NCBI GenBank assembly: GCA_964441235.1
Contig: CAYTUQ010000013.1
Location: 3,610 to 67,609 of the forward strand
Source of the DNA: BS750m-G69 sp964441235
Lineage (GTDB): Bacteria; Fidelibacterota; UBA2242
Length of the DNA: 64,000 bases
Reading direction: 5' to 3'
Shown: positions 8,652 through 17,754 of the stretch, piece by piece
Layout: each line of letters begins with the position of its first letter
Numbering within the stretch: the first letter of the stretch is position 1
Translations under genes and position numbers: made by a program
Notes under the pieces: generated by a model
The model's database searches: none
Told to the model about the DNA's origin: nothing
Seen by the model: only the letters and a program-made list of their open reading frames with translations

Positions 8652-9770
8652 ATGGCAATAGAAGCTTTTAATGTTAAAACGAAAAAAGAAATGAGGCAAT
8701 TTATCCGCTTGCCATGGGAGATTTATAAGGATGACCCTAACTGGGTTCCTCCTTTGATCTCTGAGCAAAAGAAGACGTTCAATAAGAAAAAGTTTCCTTT
8801 CTTTGAGCATTCGGATGCTGAATTCTTTTTAGCACGGCGAGATGTTGAAATTGTCGGGCGAATTGCTGCTATTAATAATAACAATCATTTGAGAATTTAC
8901 AACGACAGTGTTGGATTCTTTGGCTTTTTTGAATCTATTGATGATCAGGAAGTTGCAGATGCACTATTGGAAAGAGCAGGGGAGTGGGTAAAGGATAAGG
9001 GATTAAAAAGAATGCGAGGTCCGGAAAACTACTCTCAGAATGATGAGTGTGGGCTGCTAATTGATACTTTTGATTTGCCACCGGTAATTATGATGCCCTA
9101 CAATCCCTCATACTATCAAACTTTGATTGAATCAGCTGGTTTCGATAAAGTTATGGACCTTTATGCCTATGAAATTCACGGAGTTAAAAAAATACCTGAG
9201 CGATTAGAAAAAGCTGTTGAGAAAATAAGGAAGTCGTGCGATTTCATTATTAGGCCTATTAATATGAAAAAACTTGATGAAGAAGTAAAAAGAATAGAAG
9301 TTGTTTATAATGCCGCATGGTCTGAAAATTGGGGAGCAGTTCCTCTTACTGAAAAGGAGATCAATGAATTAAAGAAAGGGCTTAAACAAATTGTTATCCC
9401 TGATATGGCGCTTATTGCTGAAATTAATGGTGAGCCTGTCGGTGTATCGATTGCCATTCCTGACATTAATGAAGCTCTGATAAAGATCAACGGACGGCTT
9501 TTTCCATTTGGAATTTTTAAGCTTTTATGGTACAGCCGTAAAATTAAATGTGCACGTATTTTAATTATGGGTGTTTTAAAAGAGCACCGTAAAAAAGGTA
9601 TAGATATAGTTTTTTATTATGAAACTTTTAAGAATGGAATAAAACATGGTATTAATAGGGGCGAAATGTCATGGATTCTTGAAAATAATATTCAAATGCG
9701 CCACGCCCTTGAAAAAATATATGGGACAAGTATATACAAAACCTACCGCCTTTATGAAAAAGAGATTTAA
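8652..9770 (+). CDS. GNAT-fold N-acyltransferase-like protein
   Basis: 372 residues of the family that starts with a PWEIYKDDPNWVPPL segment and has FLARRDVEIVGRIAAINN (about residues 57-75), RGPENYSQNDECGLLID and MPYNPSYYQTLIESAGF. These proteins are usually annotated as GNAT acetyltransferases, and relatives include the YghO type. The ATG follows a strong GGAGGTG site. It heads a four-gene run with a CDP-alcohol phosphatidyltransferase, an NAD-epimerase and a PAP2 protein, so an acyl-transfer step in membrane lipid synthesis is inferred. A ceramide-synthase-like role (bCerS-type GNAT) is possible but unproven. Confidence 0.7.
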   Translation: MAIEAFNVKTKKEMRQFIRLPWEIYKDDPNWVPPLISEQKKTFNKKKFPFFEHSDAEFFLARRDVEIVGRIAAINNNNHLRIYNDSVGFFGFFESIDDQEVADALLERAGEWVKDKGLKRMRGPENYSQNDECGLLIDTFDLPPVIMMPYNPSYYQTLIESAGFDKVMDLYAYEIHGVKKIPERLEKAVEKIRKSCDFIIRPINMKKLDEEVKRIEVVYNAAWSENWGAVPLTEKEINELKKGLKQIVIPDMALIAEINGEPVGVSIAIPDINEALIKINGRLFPFGIFKLLWYSRKIKCARILIMGVLKEHRKKGIDIVFYYETFKNGIKHGINRGEMSWILENNIQMRHALEKIYGTSIYKTYRLYEKEI

Positions 9771-9866
9771 TAACGGTTATCTACCCTTTCGGGGTTTTTA
9801 CAGAATAATCCCACAATATAAAAATTATATATCAATAGATTCAACTGATGAAAGATTAGAGTGAAT

Positions 9867-10733
9867 ATGTCCACATTATTTGAGGAATATAAAGCATCAT
9901 TAAAAAATACTACTGTTGAAGCAACTCTGGACCTTTATATATTCAGACCACTAGCATTTATTGTTGTGAAGTTAATCTATAGATTCCCTATTACGCCGAA
10001 TCAAATATCTTTCATGGGAATAATTACAGGTATCCTTACTGGTGTCTTTTATGCTATGGGGAATGTCACGAGTTTTATATTTGCGGGAATTTTCTACGGT
10101 CTGACATGTATCCTGGACTGCTCTGACGGTATGATTGCAAGGTTGAAAAATAGCGGAACACGTATTGGTCGTATCATTGATGGTCTTGTGGACTACGTTA
10201 GTGGTGTTGCGATATATACCGGTTTAGGGATAGGTCTATCAAAAACTGCTTTTAACTTTCCTGTTTCCCCATGGTTATTAGTGATCCCTTCTGCAATTTG
10301 TATGGGGCTACATGATATTCTCTTTGATTATTACAGAAATGAGTTTATGGCGCATGCTCTTGGTGTGATCAAATCTACACAGGAAGATATGAGGTCATTT
10401 TCTGAGGAACTGAAGGAATTGAAACAAGAAAAAGGGAAACTTTTTGATAAGTTATTAATCAGATTGTATCTATTTTATCTAAGTGTTCAGCTGAGTAGAT
10501 CTTCAAAAAAGATTAAATATGATCGGGATGAATATTATAGATATAACAAATTATTGCTTCATCTCTGGAGTTGGATTGGTCCAACTGCTCATATTTTTGT
10601 TTTGATGATTGCTTCGTTCCTCTATAAACCATATATTTTCTTTTATTTTACTCTGGGCGCAGCCAATATCTGGATGCTTTTACTCTGGATGATTCAGGTG
10701 CAAACAAATAAAAATATTCGTTACGAATCTTAA
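9867..10733 (+). CDS. CDP-alcohol phosphatidyltransferase family protein
   Basis: Integral membrane enzyme that joins a CDP-activated lipid to an alcohol. The diagnostic CDP-OH-P motif is complete: DCSDGMIAR, then G-x3-D-x3-D in GRIIDGLVD (roughly residues 85-115). About six membrane helices flank a charged loop (SFSEELKELKQEKGKLFDK). The ATG at 9867 is preferred to an in-frame GTG six bases earlier. The head-group alcohol cannot be read from sequence; phosphatidylinositol-phosphate or phosphatidylglycerol-phosphate types are candidates. It is the second gene of the putative lipid operon. Confidence 0.82.
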   Translation: MSTLFEEYKASLKNTTVEATLDLYIFRPLAFIVVKLIYRFPITPNQISFMGIITGILTGVFYAMGNVTSFIFAGIFYGLTCILDCSDGMIARLKNSGTRIGRIIDGLVDYVSGVAIYTGLGIGLSKTAFNFPVSPWLLVIPSAICMGLHDILFDYYRNEFMAHALGVIKSTQEDMRSFSEELKELKQEKGKLFDKLLIRLYLFYLSVQLSRSSKKIKYDRDEYYRYNKLLLHLWSWIGPTAHIFVLMIASFLYKPYIFFYFTLGAANIWMLLLWMIQVQTNKNIRYES

Positions 10734-10746
10734 TGTTAGTGTTTAG

Positions 10747-11730
10747 ATGAAAGCACTTGTAACAGGCGGAACAGGTTTTATTGGAAAGCATTTGGTTAAT
10801 GCACTTTTGAATGATAATTGGACTGTTCGCTGCCTTGCTAGAAAAACAAGCATTAAACCAAAAGAGTTTGCAACTAAAGTTGAATGGGTAATCGGTGATT
10901 TGCAGGATAGAGATTCGCTAATACCTGCATGTGCTGATGTAGATGTAGTTTTTCATTTAGCCGGTGCAATTAAGGCAAGAAATGCCAAAGAGTTTCTATT
11001 GATTAACGGTGAGGGAACTGAAAACCTTGCTTGTGCTTTTGTTGAATCGGGCAAGAAAGGAGCCCGTTTTGTATATATTAGTTCAATGGCGGCAGGTGGT
11101 CCTTCTTCACGCTGGAAATTAAAAAATGAAGAGGGACCTGCATTTCCTGTTTCCGCTTATGGAGAAAGTAAACTCGCCGGTGAGATTGCTGTTTTAAAAC
11201 GGAAAAAAGATCTTAAGTGTATAATAATTAGACCGTCAGTTGTCTATGGTCCAGGTGATAAAGAGTCACTGTCATTTTTTAAATTTGCAAAATTACACAT
11301 TAATCCTTATCTCGGATTAAAAAAAAGATACATCAGTATGATTCATGTTGATGATCTGGTTCAGTTGATAATGTTAGCATCGAAAAGTGATTTGGATTCA
11401 GGAGAAATATTTTATGCCGTAGACGAGAGCAAAGGCTACCAATGGAATGAAGTAATAAAAGAATGTGCGACAGTTCTTAATACATGGACTTTTCCTGTTT
11501 TTGTTCCACAATCTTTTCTAAAATTTGCTGCATTTTTTTCAGATATGTGGGGAAAAATCACTGGTAAACTGACAATGCTCAATTTAGATAAATATCATGA
11601 GATGACTCAACAATATTGGGTATGCTCATCATTTAAGGCGAGAAGACTGCTCGGTTTTAAGCCGGAGTATAGTATGAAACAAGGGATTCAAGAAACTGCA
11701 ATTTGGTATAAGGGAAACGGATGGATCTAA
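10747..11730 (+). CDS. NAD(P)-dependent epimerase/dehydratase (extended SDR)
   Basis: 327-residue extended short-chain dehydrogenase. N-terminal GGTGFIGKHLV binds the dinucleotide, VFHLAGAI follows, and the catalytic pair is in SAYGESKLAGE (Tyr-x3-Lys). IIRPSVVYGPGD and an MIHVDDL segment are typical of NAD-dependent sugar or lipid epimerases. It lies 13 bases after the CDP-alcohol gene and overlaps the PAP2 gene by 10 bases, so it belongs to the same operon. In that setting it might reduce a lipid ketone (as CerR does in bacterial ceramide synthesis) rather than act on a sugar nucleotide. That is inference. Confidence 0.82.
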   Translation: MKALVTGGTGFIGKHLVNALLNDNWTVRCLARKTSIKPKEFATKVEWVIGDLQDRDSLIPACADVDVVFHLAGAIKARNAKEFLLINGEGTENLACAFVESGKKGARFVYISSMAAGGPSSRWKLKNEEGPAFPVSAYGESKLAGEIAVLKRKKDLKCIIIRPSVVYGPGDKESLSFFKFAKLHINPYLGLKKRYISMIHVDDLVQLIMLASKSDLDSGEIFYAVDESKGYQWNEVIKECATVLNTWTFPVFVPQSFLKFAAFFSDMWGKITGKLTMLNLDKYHEMTQQYWVCSSFKARRLLGFKPEYSMKQGIQETAIWYKGNGWI

Positions 11731-12632
11731 AAAATGAGTTTTTACATTCAGCCAAAAAGCGATTTAAAGATGGTGTTTTCCCATCTGATTATCTTGTATT
11801 CTGTTATGGTTTTTTTTTAATATTTATTTGCTTACTATTTCATAATAAAATTGATTTTCCCGGATTATTTATTTCTCTCAATCTGATTATAATGGTTGTG
11901 TTATTAATATCTATTTATTTTGAGGAAAGGGATGTTAATTCCATAATGTACTGGGTTCACACATGGATACCTCTTTTTTCGCTTTTGTTATTTTACACTC
12001 AAAGCACTGTTTTTGATAATTTGTTCTTTACCGAAACATTTGATAATATTCTCCGGAAATGGGACATTGCGTTTATTGGAGTGTCACTTAATCGTGTATT
12101 AGCACCATTAGTGAATAGTCTGTTTGTAGACGAGACAATGCATATGATCTACCTTTCGTTTTATCTGATTCTATTTATTCCGGGTATAATTATGTTAACT
12201 CGACAATATCGCCATTTTCACGAAGTGGTTTTCAGTCTTACGTTAATGATGTATGTTCATTATCTCTTTTTCATGTTTTTCCCCGGTGACGGTCCACTAA
12301 GTGATAGAAATTTTTTATTTCAAAAAGGTATTATTTTTATTCCACTAATGAATTTTATTTACAGATTTGGTGAATATGGTGGAGGCGCTTTTCCCAGTAC
12401 TCATGTATCAGCTGTAGTTATATCTTTTTTATATATGCGTCGTTTTTTTAAAGAGCGTTCCTGGATTATTGGATTTTTTTGTGTGGGAATAATAATTGCG
12501 ACTGTTTATTGCAGTTATCATTATGCGATAGATTCTATCACAGGTATTATAACTGGTTTAACTTTTTATTTTATAGGTCGGAAAGTTTACTCAAGATTTT
12601 CTAATTCCGGGACTGAACTTTCTGGATATTGA
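11721..12632 (+). CDS. PAP2-superfamily membrane protein (inositolphosphotransferase-like)
   Basis: 303 residues with about six membrane helices. The PAP2 catalytic motifs are near the C-terminus: GAFPSTHVSA and, about 40 residues on, CSYHYAIDSITG (His-x3-Asp). Spacing and long N-terminal membrane region resemble the PAP2_3 / inositol-phosphoceramide-synthase-like group more than small PAP phosphatases. The start ATG lies inside the end of the epimerase gene. The last 32 bases overlap, tail to tail, the end of the CNNM gene on the other strand. Probable role: phosphate or phospho-head-group transfer on the lipid made by the operon. Confidence 0.72.
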   Translation: MDLKNEFLHSAKKRFKDGVFPSDYLVFCYGFFLIFICLLFHNKIDFPGLFISLNLIIMVVLLISIYFEERDVNSIMYWVHTWIPLFSLLLFYTQSTVFDNLFFTETFDNILRKWDIAFIGVSLNRVLAPLVNSLFVDETMHMIYLSFYLILFIPGIIMLTRQYRHFHEVVFSLTLMMYVHYLFFMFFPGDGPLSDRNFLFQKGIIFIPLMNFIYRFGEYGGGAFPSTHVSAVVISFLYMRRFFKERSWIIGFFCVGIIIATVYCSYHYAIDSITGIITGLTFYFIGRKVYSRFSNSGTELSGY

Positions 12633-13848
12633 TTTCTGTTACTACTCGACTCGTAGCTTTTCGAACCGTTAATATTACTTTAGGTAGTTTTATACTCTCG
12701 CCTGGTATTGGGATTTTTTTAAGTGTATTAATGATAAAACCACCTATGCTTTCATAATCTCCTTCCGGTATATCCAGTTCAAATCTTTCATTAATATCAT
12801 CAACTTCCATTCTACCGTTAACAGTAATAGAACTATCTTTCTCAATTTGATAGAGCGGTTTTAGCTTGTCGTATTCATCTTCAATCTCACCAACAACTTC
12901 TTCTAATATATCTTCAATTGTGACAATACCCTCAGCACCTCCAAATTCATCAACAACTATCGCCATATTATTACCGGTTGATTGTAGTTGTTCCAGAAGG
13001 GTTGAGACACTCATTGTAGGCGGAACATAAAATGCTGCTCGTATGAATGGTTTAATTTTCTTATTTCCATTTTCACTGAGGATGTCAAAGCTATTTAAAA
13101 TACCGATGATTTTGTCAATTCTGTCACTGTAAATTGGTAACCGTCTGTGCTTGGTTTTTACAAATGTTTGTATTGCTTCTTTAATGAGAGTTTTGTCACT
13201 TAGTGCGGCAATGTCAATAAGAGGAACCATTATATCCTGAACTTCTGTTTCTGTAAATGTCAGGAGGCGATTTATCATTTTTCTTTCATATGGCTTAACA
13301 TCTCCTTTATCTGTTGTCATCTTCATGAGTAGTTTCAGTTCCTCTTTGCTTATGAAAGGTATTTTTGAATCTGATTTGGCACCACCGAATAAAGATGCTA
13401 ATAACATGGCAATTCTGGAAAACAGCCATACTAATGGAAAAAATAAAAGTGAAAATCCTCTGAGTATATAAACAATTTTTGGTGTTATAGAATTAGTAAG
13501 TTGTTGGAAGACACTTTTTGGTACTATCTCAGTGAAAATCCAGTTAATAAAAGACATAACTATGATAGCAATAGGAATTCCTATTGGTCCAAACAAAATG
13601 TATAATTGAGAGGACGCCACTGTTGTACTTGTGATCGTGAAAATGTTGGTTCCGAGCAGTGTTGTTCCCAGAATCCATTCAGGTTTTTTAAGCATTTCAA
13701 GAACCAGACGGGAAGGACGATTACCGGCCTTAGCTGAGTGCCTGAGCCTCAATTTATCAACTGAGACAATTGCCATTTCAGAACCGGAGAAGAACGCTTC
13801 TCCTAATACACAGATGAGTATGATTAATATGGTTGTAATTGTGGACAT
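12601..13848 (-). CDS. CNNM/CBS-domain transporter-like protein (CorC/HlyC family), second of pair
   Basis: 415 residues. N-terminal CNNM (DUF21) membrane domain with FFSGSEMAIVSVD at residues 18-30. Then a CBS pair beginning near VQDIMVPLIDI and including a VDEFGGAEGIVTIEDILEE segment, and a C-terminal CorC_HlyC/transporter-associated domain (DINERFELDIPEGDYESIGG). Family members are implicated in magnesium/cobalt efflux; the label haemolysin is historical. The start codon overlaps the upstream paralogue's stop (TAATG), so the two are translationally coupled. Its 3' end overlaps the PAP2 gene by 32 bases. Confidence 0.9.
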   Translation of the reverse strand: MSTITTILIILICVLGEAFFSGSEMAIVSVDKLRLRHSAKAGNRPSRLVLEMLKKPEWILGTTLLGTNIFTITSTTVASSQLYILFGPIGIPIAIIVMSFINWIFTEIVPKSVFQQLTNSITPKIVYILRGFSLLFFPLVWLFSRIAMLLASLFGGAKSDSKIPFISKEELKLLMKMTTDKGDVKPYERKMINRLLTFTETEVQDIMVPLIDIAALSDKTLIKEAIQTFVKTKHRRLPIYSDRIDKIIGILNSFDILSENGNKKIKPFIRAAFYVPPTMSVSTLLEQLQSTGNNMAIVVDEFGGAEGIVTIEDILEEVVGEIEDEYDKLKPLYQIEKDSSITVNGRMEVDDINERFELDIPEGDYESIGGFIINTLKKIPIPGESIKLPKVILTVRKATSRVVTEINIQKVQSRN

Positions 13849-15101
13849 TATATTTTTTTCACAATTATTGACTCAATCCGATTACCAGCTGTTTTATCAA
13901 CTGTAAAATGGAGGTTGTGGTAGGTAAGTGTGGATTTTATTTTTGGGAGTTCGCCAAACAACGAGAAAATTAAACCTCCAATAGTGTCAACTTCATCAGA
14001 ACTTAGTTCACTCCCAATAAGTTCGTTGAACTCTTCGATTGACATTGATGCTTTTACTCTGTAAAGATGTTCACTTATTTCTTCGTGCTGCTTATTCTCT
14101 TTTTCATACTCATCTGAGATTTCTCCAAAAATTTCTTCGAGAAGGTCTTCCATTGTAACAAGTCCAAGAACCCCGCCATATTCATCAAGTACAATGGCTA
14201 TTGATATTTTTTTTCTTTGAAATGTTTTAAATAGTTCATCTGCTCTTTTAGTCGAAGGAATGAAGTAGGCTTTTCGCATTAATTTTCTTAAAGTTGCTTC
14301 TGAGTCTATTATTTCCTCCGGTTTTAGTCCGATGAGGTCTGTAGCGAAGAGAATTCCGATAATATCGTCACGATTTTCTTTGTATATTGGAACTTTGGAG
14401 TAATGTTTTTCTTTTATTTGCTGAATCATCTCCTGTAGAAGCATTTCAGAGGATAAATAAAAAAGGTTAGCTCGAGGTGTCATAACTTCGTCTATCCGGG
14501 CATCCCCGAAATCGAAAATATTATAGATAAATTCTTTTTCAAGTGAATCGAGAATTCCCTCTTTTTCACCATCTTCAACGATTGTTTTGATGACGTCCTC
14601 TGTTAAAAGGCTTCCTTTTCTTGCTGATTCTTTTACAAAGAGATTCACAACTCTATCAGAAATATTCCTGATGAACCATCTTAAAGGAGTAATCCAATGA
14701 GTAAAGTAAATTAATGGTGTAATTATAAAAGTAGAAAAGCGTTCATTGTTCTTTATTGCAATAGTTTTCGGAGTAATTTCACCAAGTAGCAGAAGTAGAG
14801 GAAGCACAATAAGAATATTTATCCATGGGATTTTTTGCCCTATGATTTGAATTACAATACCTGCAGAAATAGACGAAATGGCAATATTGACAAACTCATT
14901 TCCAAGTAGAATTGTGATAATTAATCTACGTGGACGTTCAAGTAAATTACTTATCTTTTGTCCTTTCTCAGGATGATTTTGAACCAGCTTTTCTATTTGA
15001 ATCCTGGACAGAGAAAAGAGTGCTGTTTCAGATCCGGAAAAGAATCCGGATAAGAAAAAGAGAATCAACAGTAATGGTATTTCTATGTAAAGGGAAAACA
15101 T
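13848..15101 (-). CDS. CNNM/CBS-domain transporter-like protein (CorC/HlyC family), first of pair
   Basis: 417 residues with the same architecture as its neighbour: CNNM membrane domain (FFSGSETALFSLSR near residue 20), a CBS pair (VMTPRANLFYL through VLDEYGGVLGLVTMEDLLEE) and a C-terminal CorC_HlyC domain with VDTIGGLIF. The two proteins are clearly paralogous but diverged, and the TAATG overlap suggests they are made together and may form heterodimers through their CBS modules. Metal-ion or related transport is inferred from the family. Confidence 0.9.
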   Translation of the reverse strand: MFSLYIEIPLLLILFFLSGFFSGSETALFSLSRIQIEKLVQNHPEKGQKISNLLERPRRLIITILLGNEFVNIAISSISAGIVIQIIGQKIPWINILIVLPLLLLLGEITPKTIAIKNNERFSTFIITPLIYFTHWITPLRWFIRNISDRVVNLFVKESARKGSLLTEDVIKTIVEDGEKEGILDSLEKEFIYNIFDFGDARIDEVMTPRANLFYLSSEMLLQEMIQQIKEKHYSKVPIYKENRDDIIGILFATDLIGLKPEEIIDSEATLRKLMRKAYFIPSTKRADELFKTFQRKKISIAIVLDEYGGVLGLVTMEDLLEEIFGEISDEYEKENKQHEEISEHLYRVKASMSIEEFNELIGSELSSDEVDTIGGLIFSLFGELPKIKSTLTYHNLHFTVDKTAGNRIESIIVKKI

Positions 15102-15280
15102 TTTTGATTTCTTGAGATAGGTTGCGATCCTGGGTCGTCATCAGACATAATAATTAATATAGTAATAGATTCCCAATTTTTCAAATAATACTCTCATATT
15201 AGTTTCGTACCGAATCTTAAGCTATGAAAAACTGTACCCCGAAACGCCAGTTTCGGAAAAGCGATTAATTATTGCTGATA

Positions 15281-15442
15281 GAATCGTAAAAAGTATCAAA
15301 GCTGTCATTCTGAACGAGGTACGAGTGAAGAATCTCTACTGGTTCTCGCCCGCCTGCTCCCGAAGGGCGGACAGGTCGGAGATTCTTCTTCGCTTCGCTC
15401 ATCCGGCAGCTGCCGGACACATATAATCACTTTTTACGATTC
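15281..15442. mobile_element. 162-bp non-coding element with 14-bp perfect terminal inverted repeats
   Basis: GAATCGTAAAAAGT at 15281-15294 is exactly inverted at 15429-15442. Inside are a TTCTGAAC...GAAGAATCTC segment with an inverted partner (GAGATTCTTCTTCGC), a GGGCGGACAGG hairpin and the perfect 16-bp palindrome TCCGGCAGCTGCCGGA (15402-15417). There is no coding capacity. It looks like a miniature inverted-repeat element. A partial terminal repeat occurs at about 5039. The rest of the 15102-15602 gap shows nothing else. Confidence 0.65.
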
Positions 15443-15602
15443 CATCATTACTAACAAACCCGTTTTAAGTTAGTCTCGTATGTTCCAACTCAAAGTTCTC
15501 TTAATTAGATTTTTTCAGGAACAATTTTAACATGGATAATTTATATATGAATTTGGCAGTAAAATATTCCGAAACAATGTATTTTAATGTATATTTTGAT
15601 CC

Positions 15603-16379
15603 ATGGACAACGAGTTAAAAATAGCAAAAGAAGCAGCTTTAAGTGCTGGGAAAATACTGCTCAAGTATTACAAACATTCTTACGAAATCATGGAAAAGAG
15701 CAAAGACAACCCGGTAACTACTGCGGATTTCGAAGCAGATGATTATTTGCGAAATACTCTTTTAGGTTCTTTTCCTGATTATGGCTGGCTTTCGGAAGAG
15801 ACGAAAGATTCACCTGAACGACTTTCAAGAGATAAAGTTTTGGTAGTTGACCCACTTGACGGTACGAAGGAATTCATTAAAGGGGTCCCGGAATTTGTAG
15901 TTTCTATAGGGCTTGTTGAAAATTGCAAACCGATTCTGGGTGTGATTTATAATCCTGTTAAAGATGAGATGTTTTCTGCTGTGAAAGGCGAACAGGCAAC
16001 TCTGAATTGTATTCCTATTTCCTGTACTAATTGCCAATTACTTTCTGAGGCCTCTATTTTTGCAAGTCGAAGTGAGACCAAAGATGGATTGTGGAATCCG
16101 TATAAGAACTGCTTTAGGAAAAGTATTGAATGTGGAAGCGTAGCGTATAAACTTGCTAAAACAGCGGCAGGTCACGGCGACCTTTTTATTAGCTTAAGAC
16201 CAAAGAACGAGTGGGATATCTGTGCGGGTGATTTTTTAGTTGAGTGCGCAGGCGGTAAGGTATTTACAAGAAAAGGTGAAGTGATTCGTTATAATTCCAG
16301 AAATACTTTTGTGCCAAATGGGATAATTGCCGGTTCACTGGGACTGGTACAAAACGCTATTTCGCTTTTTAAGTGCTGA
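15603..16379 (+). CDS. cysQ: 3'(2'),5'-bisphosphate nucleotidase (CysQ), inositol-monophosphatase superfamily
   Basis: 258 residues. The metal-binding motifs are all present: WLSEET, DPLDGTKEFIKG (the KEF form is typical of CysQ rather than SuhB) and WDICAGDFLVE. CysQ removes the 3'-phosphate from PAP formed during sulfate assimilation. Other inositol-monophosphatase-type substrates cannot be excluded, which matters given the lipid operon 3 kb upstream. It appears to be a single gene with no clear operon partner. Confidence 0.85.
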   Translation: MDNELKIAKEAALSAGKILLKYYKHSYEIMEKSKDNPVTTADFEADDYLRNTLLGSFPDYGWLSEETKDSPERLSRDKVLVVDPLDGTKEFIKGVPEFVVSIGLVENCKPILGVIYNPVKDEMFSAVKGEQATLNCIPISCTNCQLLSEASIFASRSETKDGLWNPYKNCFRKSIECGSVAYKLAKTAAGHGDLFISLRPKNEWDICAGDFLVECAGGKVFTRKGEVIRYNSRNTFVPNGIIAGSLGLVQNAISLFKC

Positions 16380-16500
16380 TGGTAACCGAATAGTTTTGTA
16401 GTGTCAGACAGTCGTGTCCGATATTATTTTCGCAGAGAACATAAAAACAACCGGTATTTTTGCAGAATACATGCATTTTTGCTGAACCACACGGTTCAAA

Positions 16501-16520
16501 TACGAACTGGACAGTTCGTA
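16501..16520. repeat. perfect short palindrome
   Basis: TACGAACTGGACAGTTCGTA is a 9-bp perfect inverted repeat around GA. It lies in the 16380-16615 gap, just after a smaller GAACC/GGTTC hairpin. There is no run of T after it, so it is not an obvious terminator. The gap holds no convincing gene. Confidence 0.45.
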
Positions 16521-16615
16521 TCTACTTATTCAAAATGCTTACCAATATATAGAATAGATATTTGCAAATTTCAATTAATCTTTCTAAAAAATTCATAGGA
16601 GCTTCAATAAAATAC

Positions 16616-16801
16616 AGTTGTAAAAGATTATTTATGATTATATATTTCACGATTGATGATAGAGATGATTTCATTTTATAACTATTACTTTTGTTAATCT
16701 AAAAAAGAATTTGTAGCTTAGATTATATGGCAAATTGTAGGCAAAAGGTGGTGGTTCTTTCGAGATGTGAAAAGGAGATGGTTATACAGATTGCCGAGAT
16801 G
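16616..16801 (+). repeat. 186-bp direct repeat, copy 1
   Basis: Matches 17569-17754 without net length change at roughly 80-85% by eye. It covers an AT-rich leader and the first 25 codons of a small gene. The toxin-antitoxin remnant lies between the two copies. Confidence 0.75.
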
Positions 16802-16843
16802 AAAAGACTGATATATGTAAAATATTCTATCTATTACCATTAG
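16727..16843 (+). pseudogene. truncated copy of the small protein gene at 17680
   Basis: Starts MANCRQKVVVLSRCEKEM and then VIQIAEMK, matching the first 25 residues of the downstream gene. It then diverges and stops after 38 codons. It is the front end carried by direct repeat copy 1; the remaining two thirds are missing. Confidence 0.55.
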
Positions 16844-16879
16844 GGTATGTATTAAGGAATCTAAATAGGAGGTATTTAT

Positions 16880-17107
16880 ATGAGGTCAAATGAGATTATA
16901 AAAGAAATAAATAATTTGGGTCTATCAGAGAAATTGATATTGGTTGAGGATATTTGGGATTCTATTTCTCGAAGCAATGCTGAGCTACCGATACCAGAAT
17001 GGCAAAAAGTCGAGTTGGATAAGAGATACAGTGAATATAAAAATGGAAAGTTAAAGCTTTATAATTGGGAAGGTATTCATAGGGAATTAAGGAAAAAATA
17101 TAAATGA
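16880..17107 (+). CDS. addiction-module antitoxin component (TIGR02574-like)
   Basis: 75 residues with the family pattern KLILVEDIWDSISRS in the first third, IPEWQKVELDKRY in the middle and a basic C-terminus. AGGAGG precedes the ATG by 8 bases. Its TGA stop overlaps the ATG of the following toxin frame (ATGA), the usual antitoxin-toxin coupling. Antitoxins of this family neutralise RelE/ParE-type toxins. Here the partner is broken, so the antitoxin may be an orphan. Confidence 0.8.
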   Translation: MRSNEIIKEINNLGLSEKLILVEDIWDSISRSNAELPIPEWQKVELDKRYSEYKNGKLKLYNWEGIHRELRKKYK

Positions 17108-17385
17108 TCCTTCTTTATACAGATAGATCAAAAGATGATGTTGAGTTGGCTTTTAGATGGTATGAACTATAAAGAAGGGGCCTTGGTTTTGAGTTTCTTG
17201 ATTGTGTTGAGATGTCGCTAAGTAACATTCTAAGATTTCCCGAAATTTATGAGATATGTTATTCCAGCTTCAGAAGGTGTATTATTAGAAGGTTTCCATT
17301 CTCAATATTTTACACAGTTGAAGATGAAGCAATTGTGATTCATTCTGTTTTTGATAATAGGCAGGATCCGAAAAAGCGGCCCTAA
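17104..17385 (+). pseudogene. RelE/ParE-type toxin with a premature stop
   Basis: 94-codon frame coupled to the antitoxin. It starts MILLYTDRSKDDVELAFRWY and then hits TAA at 17170-17172. After that stop it continues undisturbed (RRGLGFEFLDCVEMSL, CIIRRFPFSIFYTVEDEAIV, FDNRQDPKKR) to a natural TAA. The RRFPFxIxY and DxRxxPxxR features are typical of ParE/RelE toxins. A single CAA or similar to TAA change explains it. The lack of other damage suggests recent inactivation. Confidence 0.75.
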
Positions 17386-17568
17386 TCATTTCACCTGACA
17401 TTTTTCCGCTGTACTACAAAATGGAGCTGAACGTAAATAGATAATTAAAGGACTTTTTCTTCTACATTGTTATCACCGATTTCGTCTAACTACGTTTTCC
17501 ACCTATGCCAGATTAGGCAGAAATAATCCAGAGAGTTATTCTTCTACTATGTTTAAGTCACAAATTAA

Positions 17569-17754
17569 AGTTGCAAAAGATTATTTATGATTATATATTT
17601 TCCGATTGATGATAGAGTTGATTTCATTTTATAATTATTCCTTGTATATAGCAGAAAAAGAATTTGTGGGGTGGATTCGATGGCAAATTGCAAACTAAAA
17701 ATAATGGTCCTTTCGAGATGTGAAAAGGAGATGGGTATACAGATTGCCGAGATG
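17569..17754 (+). repeat. 186-bp direct repeat, copy 2
   Basis: Second copy of 16616-16801. It carries the leader and first quarter of the intact small gene at 17680. Confidence 0.75.

Noticed and set aside
16401..16598. 65-codon + frame
   Set aside because: Runs through the palindrome at 16501 and has no recognisable pattern or ribosome binding site.
17104..17385. Programmed readthrough or recoding in the toxin
   Set aside because: No stimulatory structure or conserved context around TAA; a nonsense mutation is simpler.
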